Of a stretch of DNA of 64,000 bases, positions 23,379 through 35,469 are shown piece by piece; the first letter of the stretch is position 1, and each line of letters begins with the position of its first letter. The DNA is taken from the NCBI GenBank assembly GCA_026874595.1, contig CM049306.1, positions 106,715,142 through 106,779,141 of the forward strand. Reading direction: 5' to 3'. The notes beneath the pieces were generated by a model that did not search any database, was not told the DNA's origin, and was given only the letters and a program-made list of their open reading frames with translations. Source of the stretch: Sipunculus nudus. Its lineage: Eukaryota; Annelida; Sipuncula; Golfingiida; Sipunculidae. Both the position numbers and the translations under genes were made by a program.

Positions 23379-25858
23379 TAAGCAATAACATTCATGTTTG
23401 CTCTTTCATGCTGTCAGAAATCATAAATGCACAGTGATGATGAAAATCGATAAGGAATGTAAATCAAAGTAATAAAGGCAGTCTTTGGCTTCATTTAATA
23501 TATTTAAACTGAATTTGTCCTGCACATTCTGAACTCTGTACGTGTTTCCTTCACTCTCTCATTCTTCTAAGTAGCGCCTATTCGGCCCTCTGACATTAGG
23601 GAGACAACAACTAGCGTACTGGCGGTCAAGTTAGGCTTACCAGGGCAATTTAGGTTTGACTGCATACTGAATCGTGTTGTCACGGTTATATTCTCAGGGG
23701 ACCTCTAGTGATGCTCTGTTTATCTCATGCAATTGATGACGTGACAAAATGTTCCAGGGCTTTCTCACAATTGCTCCCGCTCTGCATAGATGGTGTCCTC
23801 AACCGTTTGATAAAATTAACATAAGAAATATGTGGCTGGTGCTGGTGACATGAAATGCTTAATGATATGTGGTATCCGGTGAATATATTAAATATTTTAT
23901 CAGTGCCTGTCAGAAATGGGTTGTTTAGATGAACTAGCGGAAATGTATAGAGAATCAACGTCGTACACACGACAAATGTCTCAGAAATAAATATTACCAT
24001 AATAAGTATACATTCAGTCACGTAACGAAAGCGAGCAGTGCTCACGTTTTGTGACATATGTGTTTTAATTATCATGAAAAAAATAAATGATAATTCAATA
24101 TGTGACAGTCTCTGTATATTTCGATTCTACATTACTCAACTTCAAATCAACATGATTATTTTTTCTGTCTTTAGGGGGCCCTTCTGGCTCAGAATAAATG
24201 AATAGTCACGCTGAGTGAAAGATGTTAAAAAAGATTGCAGACGCTCAAAAACTGCCACAAGATACAATTATCACAGGTTGTATTGAATTGTTGACTTGCC
24301 AGATGTGTAAGTACAACACGGTTACAAACGATTTCTGATTTTAGATATTGTAAGTTATTGCAATTTCAGTAGCAAAGATAATATGATTGAATCATCAGCC
24401 TTTTGTTAATTTTGTTTGTAATGGTAAACACTGTGTATCGTACTTGTATTGGGACAACTGTCACCGGTGAAATCAATTAATATTACCGGAGGCTGGGAGA
24501 ACCCCTGAAAATGTAGCCGTGACAACCCGACTCTGTAGGCACTGATAATTGGGCTGGTAAACCTACTTGAGTCGTGATACAAGCAATATCGAGTAGTGCA
24601 TCGCAGTGCAGTGGTCTTTCATCATGTTGCATTCATATTGTGGTAAACAGCCCATAATCTGAAGTTTATGAATGATGAATTTACACAAGAGAAAACATGT
24701 GAACTCACAACCCAAACTGAAACCCCGTCTCAATGGTAACGGGTCATTTCCTGTATCGCGTACAAAATGGCTGCGTCTTGTAACCCGTGCGAGCCATGAC
24801 TGTATTCATACGGAGAACAAACAGGCGGAGGGGTTTACCAATATGCTGATTTTAAAACGAAATCTTCTCGCTCAATGTTGGTGTTGTTAGAAAGTACCCT
24901 AAAAATGGTAACGGTTAGTCTGGTTTATGTCAATGGACAGTCTACCTGTAGGCCATGAGGCGTTGTCAAAAATGACGAAATTATTTTCATCCTAATAATG
25001 CGTTTCTCAGACCTAGATGTAATGGCACTCTGGCAGCCAGTAATCTGGTCGAAATGTCTGAGGGCCGATATGGCGCTTCTGAAAATGTTTAATTATTTCT
25101 TAGCTGTCTGTTAGGAGATTATCAGTCTTACTGTCCTTTACATACCTGCACTTTCCTTGTCAATCACTGCCAGTGTAACGCAATGTGTAAAGGGTTAAAC
25201 TCCAATAACGCCCGCCAGGGCGCGCGGTTTGTCACAGGCGTAGAATTCAAGGCGCCCGCTCCACGCCCGCTAAAGCTCATTTTACCTATCCCGTAATTAG
25301 GGCAAGTTTTGGGGGTGAAATATCTATTGTCATCCATCATATTTGTACTTAAATAAAAGAGCAAAACATCAAGAGTTGTTCTAACATGTGACCAAGATTC
25401 AAACTGGCGCGAACGCTGACTTGTTGGAAAAAATAAAAATGACTGACTTTCACTCACGCTGCCTTGTTACGTGGGCCCTGGTAACATGTCGGCTACGAGA
25501 GTAAAATCAGACACTTGCGCTAAATTCATCAGAAATCGGTTAATCACAAAATGTTAGCAATCAATCCCGGTGACAAAACCAAGTGCAATCTGCTTACAGA
25601 TTTAACTTCCGTAAAATATTTCCAAGATCGTATATTATCCCTTTTTTTATTGGTATAACTTGTGACCAATGGTCGCCGTCCGACTCGCTGACGCGTCTGA
25701 CAGACACCACGCACGTGATCTGCGTGACCACCTAACTGTGACATGTATTGGCACTGGAAAACCATGTTTTACCGATATCATATATTAAGATGAGTATTTA
25801 TTTTAAATATTAACATATTTTCATAATTAAAATCGAAGATACTGTCATATATTATGTC

Positions 25859-25859
<1 letters not shown>

Positions 25860-25912
<53 letters not shown>

Positions 25913-25924
25913 ATATATATATAT
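25860..25924. repeat. (TA)n with short (TG)
   Basis: About 23 TA units, GTGTG, then further TA units. Confidence 0.95.
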
Positions 25925-26379
25925 GATGTCTGATTGTTTACTAGTGATCATTTCTGTGCCAAAAGAATCTATGTACAATCGTAATCGGGAACAATCGGCC
26001 GTATACAAAAACTGTCAATCATTCTAAGAGGCTTTTTGGATTGAAAATAAAATTAATGCCGTCTAAACCTAGAAATGCCAGATAATTTATGGATATAGAT
26101 AATTTTCCAATTTAGGATATAAAGATAACTTTATACTTCATGAAATATCGATGTAATTATTATACGACGTACGTGGAACTGTACGCCTACACCCAGATCC
26201 CTGAATATGTAAGACAAGATAGTAAGTGACTTATACGCTTGAACAAATATTTATTAATACGGTTTTAACACATACTGAACAGATTTTACAAATTTTTATA
26301 TGTGTAGTACTTCCATATATAATATATATATTATATAGTATTCCATGTATACATGTGTACGTGCACGTGTGCGCTCGTT

Positions 26380-26442
<63 letters not shown>
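26380..26442. repeat. (TA)n microsatellite
   Basis: About 31 TA units; responsible for open frames of Tyr/Ile repeats on both strands. Confidence 0.95.
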
Positions 26443-26447
<5 letters not shown>

Positions 26448-28553
26448 ATGTGCGTATTATAATTTTCATTAGTGATTGTAAACAGCACGGTCACTGCAGT
26501 GGAACAGATTTTGGGCGGAGCGGCAATGCATCCTTTAATATATATTGCACATAGCAAATCAAATTAAAAAAATTATTTTATATTATGAATTGAAGTAAAT
26601 AATTTTTTTATAATACATGTAGGCCTATAAAAGGCTATATTCATTGTTGTAAGGAATAGTTCTGCGTTAAATGTTTGTACCTTTTAAACATAAAATCTTA
26701 CCACTAATACCAGAACTTAACTCCTTTTTATATTTCATCCATGTCAATTTATCAAATCGGTTTCATTCGCTGTCTATATTCATAAACTAAATACCGCAGA
26801 CCGCATATTTATCGCATATACCGTGCGCCCGGTATAAACGCCGCTTTATATTGATGTTGCTCTCAAAACCCAGTCACCGTGCATGCATGGCCCAGGGATT
26901 AAATATGGAAATTGTGTCGTGGCCACGAGCTGATAATCTTTTAAAGTCATACGGCGGAGTCAGTCTCTGTCATGATACATGCAGGACAAATGAATAAATG
27001 CATTCGCCAATCTTAAATTAGAGGCTATAGCGTATATATATAGTGTCTAAAAATATAAAGACCAAAGGTGCGGATTTTCGATATGCATGCGCACAATGTA
27101 TTCAAAATGACGAGAAACCATGCAGGTGAACAAATTAAACTGAAATCCAATTATACCTTTCCATTGTTGTAAGATAAGATTAAAAAGACGCAGGTATACA
27201 AATACATCTATATTGCAAAATGTTTGATGGCTTTGTCACAAACTTGCCCCTTTCGAAGACCTAAAATACCACAGGGTTTCGGCTTATAAGTTTACCCATT
27301 CGACATTGTGAATTGCACGTTTGATTGACAGTTTTATTTGCACAAGGCAATTTTCCTATCACACAGAAGATGTTGGCGGAAAAACAGCACACAACATGTG
27401 GTCAACCAGGCGGGCATTCGGAGTGAAAATTACGACTTTAAATTGGCATCTATTACGTAAATCATCAAAGGATAATGACATCATTTACAATGTTCGGGAA
27501 CCGAACGACATGTATAATAGCAAACGTGTAGGCCATGGTCCGCGTCTCTTCAGCTGACAGGACGGGTGAATTCAAAGTAAATAAATAAAAAAACACCCAA
27601 AAGATCATAACTTAGGCCTGTTTGAAGGTTTTGGAACATTCCAGGTGCTTCTTTAGAATTATTGAAATGTTGCTGCGTGTTGTTTTATAATTAACTGGAA
27701 CTCTGCATCCCCGTGAAATCACTACCTTGCAGCCTGGAGAGACCGCATGCTTTCCTGATGGAACTGAAGTTTTATCAACAGTGACTTCTAACTATATGAG
27801 GGCTCAAAAATGTAATCACCTAGTTGCATACGGAGGTTACCTGATTAGATATATATATGATTTTAAGTTAGGTCTCGTGCATACATCTAGTGAACCAAGG
27901 AATTGTGCGTTTCGAAATTATAAAATAAACTTCCTACTTTTCTTCAAGTGAAGTTGAATATAATACATGTAATTATATATTATATTTCCATTTTATATTG
28001 ATTTTATATGACGTAATTATGCGTCATTTAAATATAACTGAAATATAGTGCAAATTGAAGACCTGGATATGTAAGTGAAGATGTGTACGTGCATATTTTC
28101 ATCTAAGATATCAGATTGTACTGCTATGAAATCATAGTAACTAGGCATAATTTTGATAGGCATTGGTGGACTTACGTCGGCCTATATATCTGAATAATAA
28201 AACACACTTAAAAATGTACTGTGAAAACATGTTTCTTTGGTGTTACTTCACAATTAAGTATCGTTTTCCCACGTTGATAAACTTTGGTATTATGTGTATT
28301 ATTCCAAATAGCACATTTTCCGTTATTTTATATTTTGTTCATAACGATTTGTTTACATTAATTTGCACATATATTATATATGTTATATCTTATTGCTCTA
28401 CTAGTACTACCAGCGTAAATTCTCATTGTTTCTGATCCCTGCGAGAAAGAATCCATTCTAATGCATATATGGCATGACGTGAGAGGATGGTTCCAGGAAA
28501 CTCCTAGGCCTACTATCCGCCAGTCGTCACTGCATCTCATGATGCCTTTTCAT

Positions 28554-28654
28554 AATAAACACGCCAGACCTAGTCACGTGAACCTTGTCCATTTAAAAGA
28601 CTTTTCAAAATAAACATGCCAGACCATATCACGTGAACCTTGCCGATGTAAAAG
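28554..28654. repeat. 55-bp direct duplication with CACGTG
   Basis: Two diverged tandem copies of AATAAACAYGCCAGACC...TCACGTGAACCTTG. Each carries the palindromic E-box CACGTG. Confidence 0.8.
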
Positions 28655-29314
28655 TAGATCCGATTGGGTGTGAAAAGTTTGCAGCGTCAGTGCGTCACTG
28701 CTGGCTGAGGGATGACGTGGTAGATGTGGACCGTTCAGGAAAAAAACCCCAACAGACGTGTCGTCTTAATTTCACAGTAAATGTTTAATTTATTTTTATT
28801 TTTCCGTTATATTGACCTGATGGGATAATCCTGCGACTTAAGTCTGCAAAACCGCCTCATTAATGTACCTTGTGTGCTACATAATGCTAAATTTACTTAT
28901 TATCGCTCAAACACCGTCAGCCGCGGAGGGGCGGGTACTTCAAAAGAAAATTGCACGGATAGTCGGATACCCTTAGTTGGGAAAATAACAGTTTTCACAA
29001 ATGTAGGACATATTTGTTTTGATTTTAGTACATCAGCACTGTTTCGAATGGGAAAGATTTTGATATATCAACGCTCATTTAGGCTAATCGTCGATCGAAC
29101 CAGGCCAAGTGCAAACCTGTTTACTTGTCGCACCTGGATTTTTACCTGTGCAGGATAAACGCGACAGACCAACTAAACAGCAATTTTATTATTGCATGAA
29201 ATGTTAACAACCAGAGTAGACACAATTTTCCAGATTTTATTTGAAAATCAATCAGCGATTTGTTTTTGCCTGCACATGTTAAAATATATTAATTTGACAT
29301 AAAAATGTATATTA

Positions 29315-30560
29315 CAGGTAACCAGATAATTAGTGCATTTTACACCCATAAATTATATATTTTGCACAGGACAAAAGTAAATAGTTTTTATTGCGATGTC
29401 CTTTATAACAAGTATAAATATATAATTTAAATTAAAAAAACGAGAATTTACCTTTATTTACCTGATCTTACCTGTGTTGGTGAGTATATGTTTACAGGTA
29501 GCAATTGGCAAAATTTAAATGCACAAGTCTCGTGGCTGTGCAGTTGATTAAAAGATAGCTTCTGCATATTGTTTTGACTCCTTCAAAAATTTTTCACTTT
29601 TAAAATGAGAAGTGGTCTTAATATGCTGTACTTGCAAAGGTAATTAAATCTGTTTAACATCAAAGGTATAATTTCAGGTAACCCAATAAATAGTGCAGTT
29701 GGTACCTGTAATTTATAAATTTTACACATGGCAATCAAAATTAAGTTGTTTTTTTTGTTCTCCCTTATTACATGTATAAATATATACTTCATTAAAAAAA
29801 TAATTTACCTGTATTTACCTGAACTCACCTGTACAGGTGAGTATATTTTTTTTGTGTTACCATAACCAAAATTATCAATATATGTTTTACATGTCTGAAA
29901 AAATCAAAATATAATGGATTTACATAGTTGACACTTGCTTATCAATATTCTTTACAGCCACTTTTCACCATGATTTTATCACTGCCACAGGTAATTAGAT
30001 CAGTTGACGAACAAAGGTACTATTCACATAGGTAACTTAATTATTGTACTTAAAAGCACCTGTTCTTATATCAGAATGAATTATACAGTCAATAAATAAA
30101 GAAGGTATTAATTTATAGTAACTATAATAATGAACAAGGTGTTTGCGTACACATTCAGAAAAAAAAATAAATTACCTTTACCTACCTGTACAGGTAAACA
30201 TATGTGTTATATGTTAATAGTCATAGAATGGGTTCTTTGGGTCAGCAAGCTTTTCAGGTGAAACATATTTGATTTCCACAGTAAAATCCAATTATACTTG
30301 CACATTCTGGTTTGTCGGTGGTTCCCTTTCCATTATTAAACCAAATCTTTTTCTTACCTTTAATTAATAATTACCTTAGAGTGAAAAAAATCCTAACATT
30401 TCCCTTTTTTTATCAAACGGTTAATGGGTTACCTGAACAGGATGAAAGGGGTCATCTTGGTGATATACCAGTGAGTGGAAATACAGGTAGTACAGATTTA
30501 CCTGTTTTTACCTGTATATACCTTAGTTACATACATATCAAACCAGGTATGTAGAAAATA
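29315..30560. repeat. 355-360-bp tandem repeat, three or more diverged copies, rich in CAGGTR
   Basis: CAGGTAACC-N-AATA(A/T)TAGTGCA recurs at 29315 and 29675, and a weaker relative at about 30030. Each unit later has TTTACCTGTATTTACCTGA-like sequence followed by an inverted ACCTGTACAGGT core. In the second unit the core is a perfect 20-bp palindrome at 29823-29842. A decayed fourth unit may run to about 30560. No coding potential is seen; the many CACCTG/CAGGTG words are noted under findings. Confidence 0.75.
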
Positions 30561-32658
30561 AATAAAATAACATAAAGGACATATACCTGACAGTAAATGC
30601 TGAAAATTTCATAAAGATACCTTTAACGGTTACAGAGTTAATGTCTCATATAGATTCATGTCAAAATGTGGAAAAAAATGCAAAATTAATCTGAACAGTA
30701 GGAGTGTGACAATCCACAGGCTAATCTGAACAGTAAAGGGTTAATCAGTTTTGTCTATGTACATGCAATGTCACATGCAATATTCATTACAGTATGATAT
30801 CTACACTCTGCTACCAGACTATAAGTGTAGGAGTTATATCCATCCACACAGTCTGTATCAGCCGGCTAGAGTGCGCTGGAGTAAAATGCATTCAGTACAG
30901 AAACGAATCGATAACGTGCTACCTTCTTTATGTCAAGCTTGAAGCCTCTCAATAGTTATAAATGTTTTATCATCTTCAATGTAGTTTTCAGTGTTTCTAT
31001 AGATGCACAAGTGTAGTGTACGAATTAATTTTAGGTACATAATACCACTGTATACGACTGTTAAAATAAGTAGCATGCATGAGAATTGGAATACCAATTA
31101 GAAGACTAATAACATATAACAGTACATACTCATTAAGTGTAAAATATAAATGACCACAGACGGTGACCACAGACTAATTTGCGCAGGTTTACACATACAA
31201 AAATCATTTTATATGAACTCAATTCAGTCCAAGGCTTACATAACGAGTACCGTGAGGCATTTCACAGTGACGAATCTTGCAGCACCAAGAAAATATATGA
31301 TCATCGATCGAGTTAATGTCGCTCCGGGTTTTCCGGTTTCATCTTTAAAAAAGGCCAGTGTTTGCCTCTAGCATCGCGCATTTCGCTCATGGCCGTAACG
31401 AAACAAGAGATACAGACGTGTAATAAGCTTATTTTACGTATCGTTTATCCCACAATAAATTCGAGGCATGCAGTCATAGTCATAAATTACGGCGACGTGC
31501 AGATGATTATATTTCACGAGTCAAATTTACCCTCATCCGCCCCTAAAACACACACAACACACACACACGGAGGACGGGATGAGTTAATCACTGAAAGAAC
31601 CAATAGTTCACATAACAAGCTTTATGCGTTGAAAAACAGCATATCTTACACAAGTCAATGCAATTTACAGTTTTATTCGCAAATAACTGCCTGTATACGT
31701 ATTATATTATGCGGTCAAATTTAGCTTATTATGTCAGGTGCTCAGTTGAGATTTCTCATTTGACAAGGATTGGTGACGCTTTGTCAGATGAGTTTGCTCA
31801 ATATTAGATTTTTTCACTTACCGCCCCTGATTTTGAAAGGCGAAATTATTAATTCCTTCAGGCATTTTTTATTGTGTATATCCTAAAAAAACCTACCCTG
31901 TCGAGATTATAGGAAGGTGTTAATAGATCCAACATCCTGTTCAGATCATTGTTTTCTAAATACTTTGTGTACATACCCCTCGTGTACGGAACATCTCCTT
32001 GCTGAACTTGCAGAGTGGTAAAACAATGCTGTACTTCTTTCTTCATATAATTTCCTGTTTGATTGCCAGGATTCCATCCCATAATTATGTTATTAGTCCA
32101 TTAACATTTGCCTTCATCTGGGACAGCAACTGTTACGTCTTCCTAACGTGTTTGTGGTAATCGTTTTGAAAGCACCTGCTGCAAAGAGGGCATGTCACTA
32201 CTCGTTCCCTCCGGGGAGTACTTCGTATCCTACTGCCCTGTCACATGAAAGCTGTTTTTTTCCTGTACCATTCTACTCATGTAGAGGCGGGTCGTACAGT
32301 AGTGCCGAGCTTTAAATTTCGCCGTTTCGAGGTACAAACCCCAGTTACTGACAAGCGGGATGAAATTTTCACTTAGACACAGAAATTAACTTCTACTCCA
32401 TCACGTCTCCTAAGGTTTATTTATTTTATAAATGTCATTTTTCAAAACAGACCCAACTCATTGAGTTTAACGAAAGGAAGTAAATGAACTGCAGCAACAG
32501 GATAGATTGGATAAGGTTTTATTCTATAATACTTTAAAAATTATACTTGTGTACTTTCATAAATAAATTGGCTAGAATTTTTATATAAATTTAAAATGAA
32601 TAAACGAAAATAACAGACTTCCCTAAAGTGATGATAAGGCGCAGCACCCTGCCCCAGT

Positions 32659-33012
32659 GCTTCTAGGGTCTAGGGGTAGAGCACAGATTCAAAACGGAAG
32701 ATTGTGAGATCAAATCTAAGCCGAGGCAGTGAGATTTTTTAAGGTAGGTCCCAATCAAGGATCAGCGCTTTGCAGGCTTAATGGGCTGGCCGTGCCCAAA
32801 GGCCTTGTTTCACTCACGAACAGGTTCCTCGGTAGTATGACCCAGCCATGGAGACGATTACACGCCCAGAGCCCGCAGGTGCAGTAGTCACCATGCCTGG
32901 TAAACAGCAGGACATAAAAGGAGAGGAAATTGGAGTGGAATTCTGCAGATGTACATACGCAGTAAAGCTAGCATTTGAAAACATGGAGGAGATTACCTCC
33001 AACAAAAAAGAA
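32659..33012 (+). mobile_element. tRNA-derived SINE, near full length
   Basis: Plus-strand relative of the SINE at 22105-22502. The head has TCTAGGGGTAGAGC and a decayed B box (AGATCAAATCT). The body has GTTCCTCGGTAGTATGACCC and ATTACACGCCCAG. The 3' part has CTGCAGATGTACAT, GGAGG...CCTCC and an A-rich end AACAAAAAAGAA. No clear target duplication was found, so it is older or rearranged. The short open frames 32848-33051 and 32814-33005 lie in it and are not genes. Confidence 0.85.
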
Positions 33013-33350
33013 GCGGCATCAGGAGCAACAGTGGTGTCAAGCCCCTGGTGAACACAAAGTATAAGAGTGTATGGTCCTCCTCCAAGAGCTGACTTGTGTA
33101 TCGCTTACGTAAATTAATTATCTCCACATTCGACTCTGTGAGATAATGTGTATATATTACACACTGCACAACGCGCGCGTTTCCGATACGACCTCGGCAG
33201 CTGTACATTTAACCAAACATACCTCCGAAGACAGTTAAAACGACCATCATCCCTCTAACACGTCTACTATTTTGATGCCAGACGTGGCCCTGTTTGTATA
33301 AAAAGTGTATATTAGAATGATATATCCCCGTGTTAAATAAAACAAGATTC

Positions 33351-33352
<2 letters not shown>

Positions 33353-33410
<58 letters not shown>
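33353..33410. repeat. (TA)n microsatellite
   Basis: About 28 TA units. Confidence 0.95.
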
Positions 33411-33415
<5 letters not shown>

Positions 33416-34488
33416 TTTACATATCATTATTGTTCTCTCCTTACTCTGAAGTCTAAGCTTAAATAAAAATTAAAACACACATGAATCACTAGAGTAAGAC
33501 TACATTTATTCAGGTTTGGTGAAATATTTCCACGCAAAAAAAAATTCTGAAATTTACCATCATAGCACGAAAACGCATCATTGGTTTTGCTGTCAAGCGA
33601 AGTTAAATGGCCTTCAAGTTCTTTTCACAAGAGCATGTAATTCATCATTGATCACTTCATTACCGCTCTGAAAACCCAACTAACTGATCGAACGAATTGA
33701 ACGAAATTCCCAGGCAACCACAAACTGTGTGATAATTGCCAATCTTTGCTGCCATTATGATTCATAATGATTAATTATTATTGTTTATACCATTTATTTA
33801 GTTAAAACCGTTTATCTCTCGAGCAAATTGGCAAGGTGACCTTGGAAATTGGACGGTGTGAATCCTGAGACTTTTGAATGATTAGGGTAGACATGGGAAT
33901 TTTGGTTCATTGGTGTTATCAATGAAATTGACTCCACTAAATAACTAGCATGTATCATCAGGTACAAACATGTTATCCTGTATGTCTTTGAAATTATTTG
34001 TTTTCGATGATTGTTCTAGAATAGAATAAAAGTAATACTTACCTACGATTCGGAATGATATTTTGAAAATTCTCGTAATTATATTTAAAAAAAGACACCA
34101 ATTAATAACATATTATTAGTCTGATGCTGTAAATGATAATAATGATAATTTATATCATGGTATCTTTAGGAACAAAATAATAACTTCCAATTGGCAGACA
34201 GCGTGCGTTACAGGTGCTCTTTTTATTATGTGACGCGGGCGTGGCTCCTGTTGTGGCACTCGTGTCTGGCCGTATCTATTACATTCTATGTTTAATTCGT
34301 ACTGGTTGAACTCTCGTTGTCATGTAAGCCTTGGCCTTTCACGCCTGGTCGTGGGTCACGTGATGACCCTGGTGTGTGGGGATACACACGGCTATGTTCT
34401 TCTCGATAATTCCTGAAATGCGTGTTTACTGTGTAGGATCCTTAAGACTGTTCGAGAAGTGGAAAATTCTCGGCTTGAGGTGTGAAGG

Positions 34489-34496
34489 TATATAAA
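34489..34496 (+). promoter_or_regulatory. TATA box of LTR copy 2
   Basis: TATATAAA followed by GGGGCTGTG, at the same place as in copy 1. Confidence 0.6.
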
Positions 34497-34854
34497 GGGG
34501 CTGTGAGAGCAGGAAGAGAGGGGAAGAGAGAGCAGCAGAGCAGATTCCAGCGGACGCAGAAGCGTGTGTCAGGACCTTATCCGACAAATGGGGCAATAAT
34601 AGATTTTCAAAGACTTTCTCCTTGATTTTATGCATTTGGACTTCAGTTTACTTTCTGGATTGTTGCAAGAGCTTTACACTGGACTGTCATTCTCCGAGAG
34701 TTTACATTTAAAGGACTTATCGTTGTGATGGTTTTGGTATTCAGGTACTGTGCACATTATTTTTCTATGTGATTGCATTGACTTGTTGCTATACCGCTGT
34801 TTTACTGTATAATTTTATTGATTTAGTGTATTGTATTGTTCGGTTTGTTTTAAG

Positions 34855-34860
34855 AATAAA
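34855..34860 (+). terminator. Poly(A) signal of LTR copy 2
   Basis: AATAAA within TTTAAGAATAAATTATAG, matching copy 1. Confidence 0.55.
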
Positions 34861-35402
34861 TTATAGTTATTTGTTAACAAAAAACCACTGACTTCTTTTT
34901 CATTCCCCTAGACATTTCAAATTTGTGTTTATCACGCATACGTGATCTGTTTATATTAGGTTCCGTAACACGTGTCATTGGCGTATCTTTGTATTTTATG
35001 ACAGATTAACCATATTAATATTTAATTACTGTGGCTTACACCGTAACACGTGCTGTTCGAAGTTCTCATTTACATGACCATCATTAACCCCATGACTGAT
35101 ATAACTGAGGCTATGGTATGTTGAGAGTTATATAAAATGCTGGTGTAGAACCAGGGTAGCTTTAGAAAGACCTTCATTTGGATCATTATTTATATGTTAT
35201 TTGGCCTAATTACATTAATTAACTGCATGTGATGTCATTTCCTTTCGGTTAAAATTATTTCAAGCTTTGTCTTTAATGAATTATCACTTATTCTTATGTT
35301 AAAAATGAGAAATCGAATTGCGTTACATCATAATTATGATTAAATAAAAAATATCCGGTTTGCAAAACACTGCAGGCATTAGTTTTTTTTATAATTTTTT
35401 AT

Positions 35403-35424
35403 ATATTTTTTATATATATTTATA

Positions 35425-35465
<41 letters not shown>
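35403..35465. repeat. (TA)n / (TATATTTA)n microsatellite
   Basis: TATATTTA units passing into pure TA. Confidence 0.9.

Positions 35466-35469
<4 letters not shown>

Larger units (their letters stand above)
34206..34970 (+). mobile_element. Solo LTR, copy 2 (765 bp), TSD CGTG
   Basis: Related along its whole length to 19860-20658, with TATA box (34489-34496) and AATAAA (34855-34860) conserved. It starts CGTTAC (first base mutated from the T of TGTTAC) and ends GTAACA. CGTG flanks it on both sides (34202-34205 and 34971-34974), a clean 4-bp target duplication. Same orientation as copy 1 and antisense to the host gene. It differs mainly by small deletions and lacks the CGCCGCCCAGTG stretch near the 3' end. 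Confidence 0.87.

Noticed and set aside
23725-24075. 116-codon minus-strand frame with hydrophobic stretches
   Set aside because: Lies in the long intron. Hydrophobicity reflects T-rich sequence, and no homology was recognised.
24766-24810. ACAAAATGGCTGCGTC, resembling a housekeeping gene start
   Set aside because: The frame stops after ten codons and no donor precedes the stop.
26231-26557. 108-codon and other Tyr/Ile-repeat frames at TA tracts
   Set aside because: Translation of (TA)n microsatellites.
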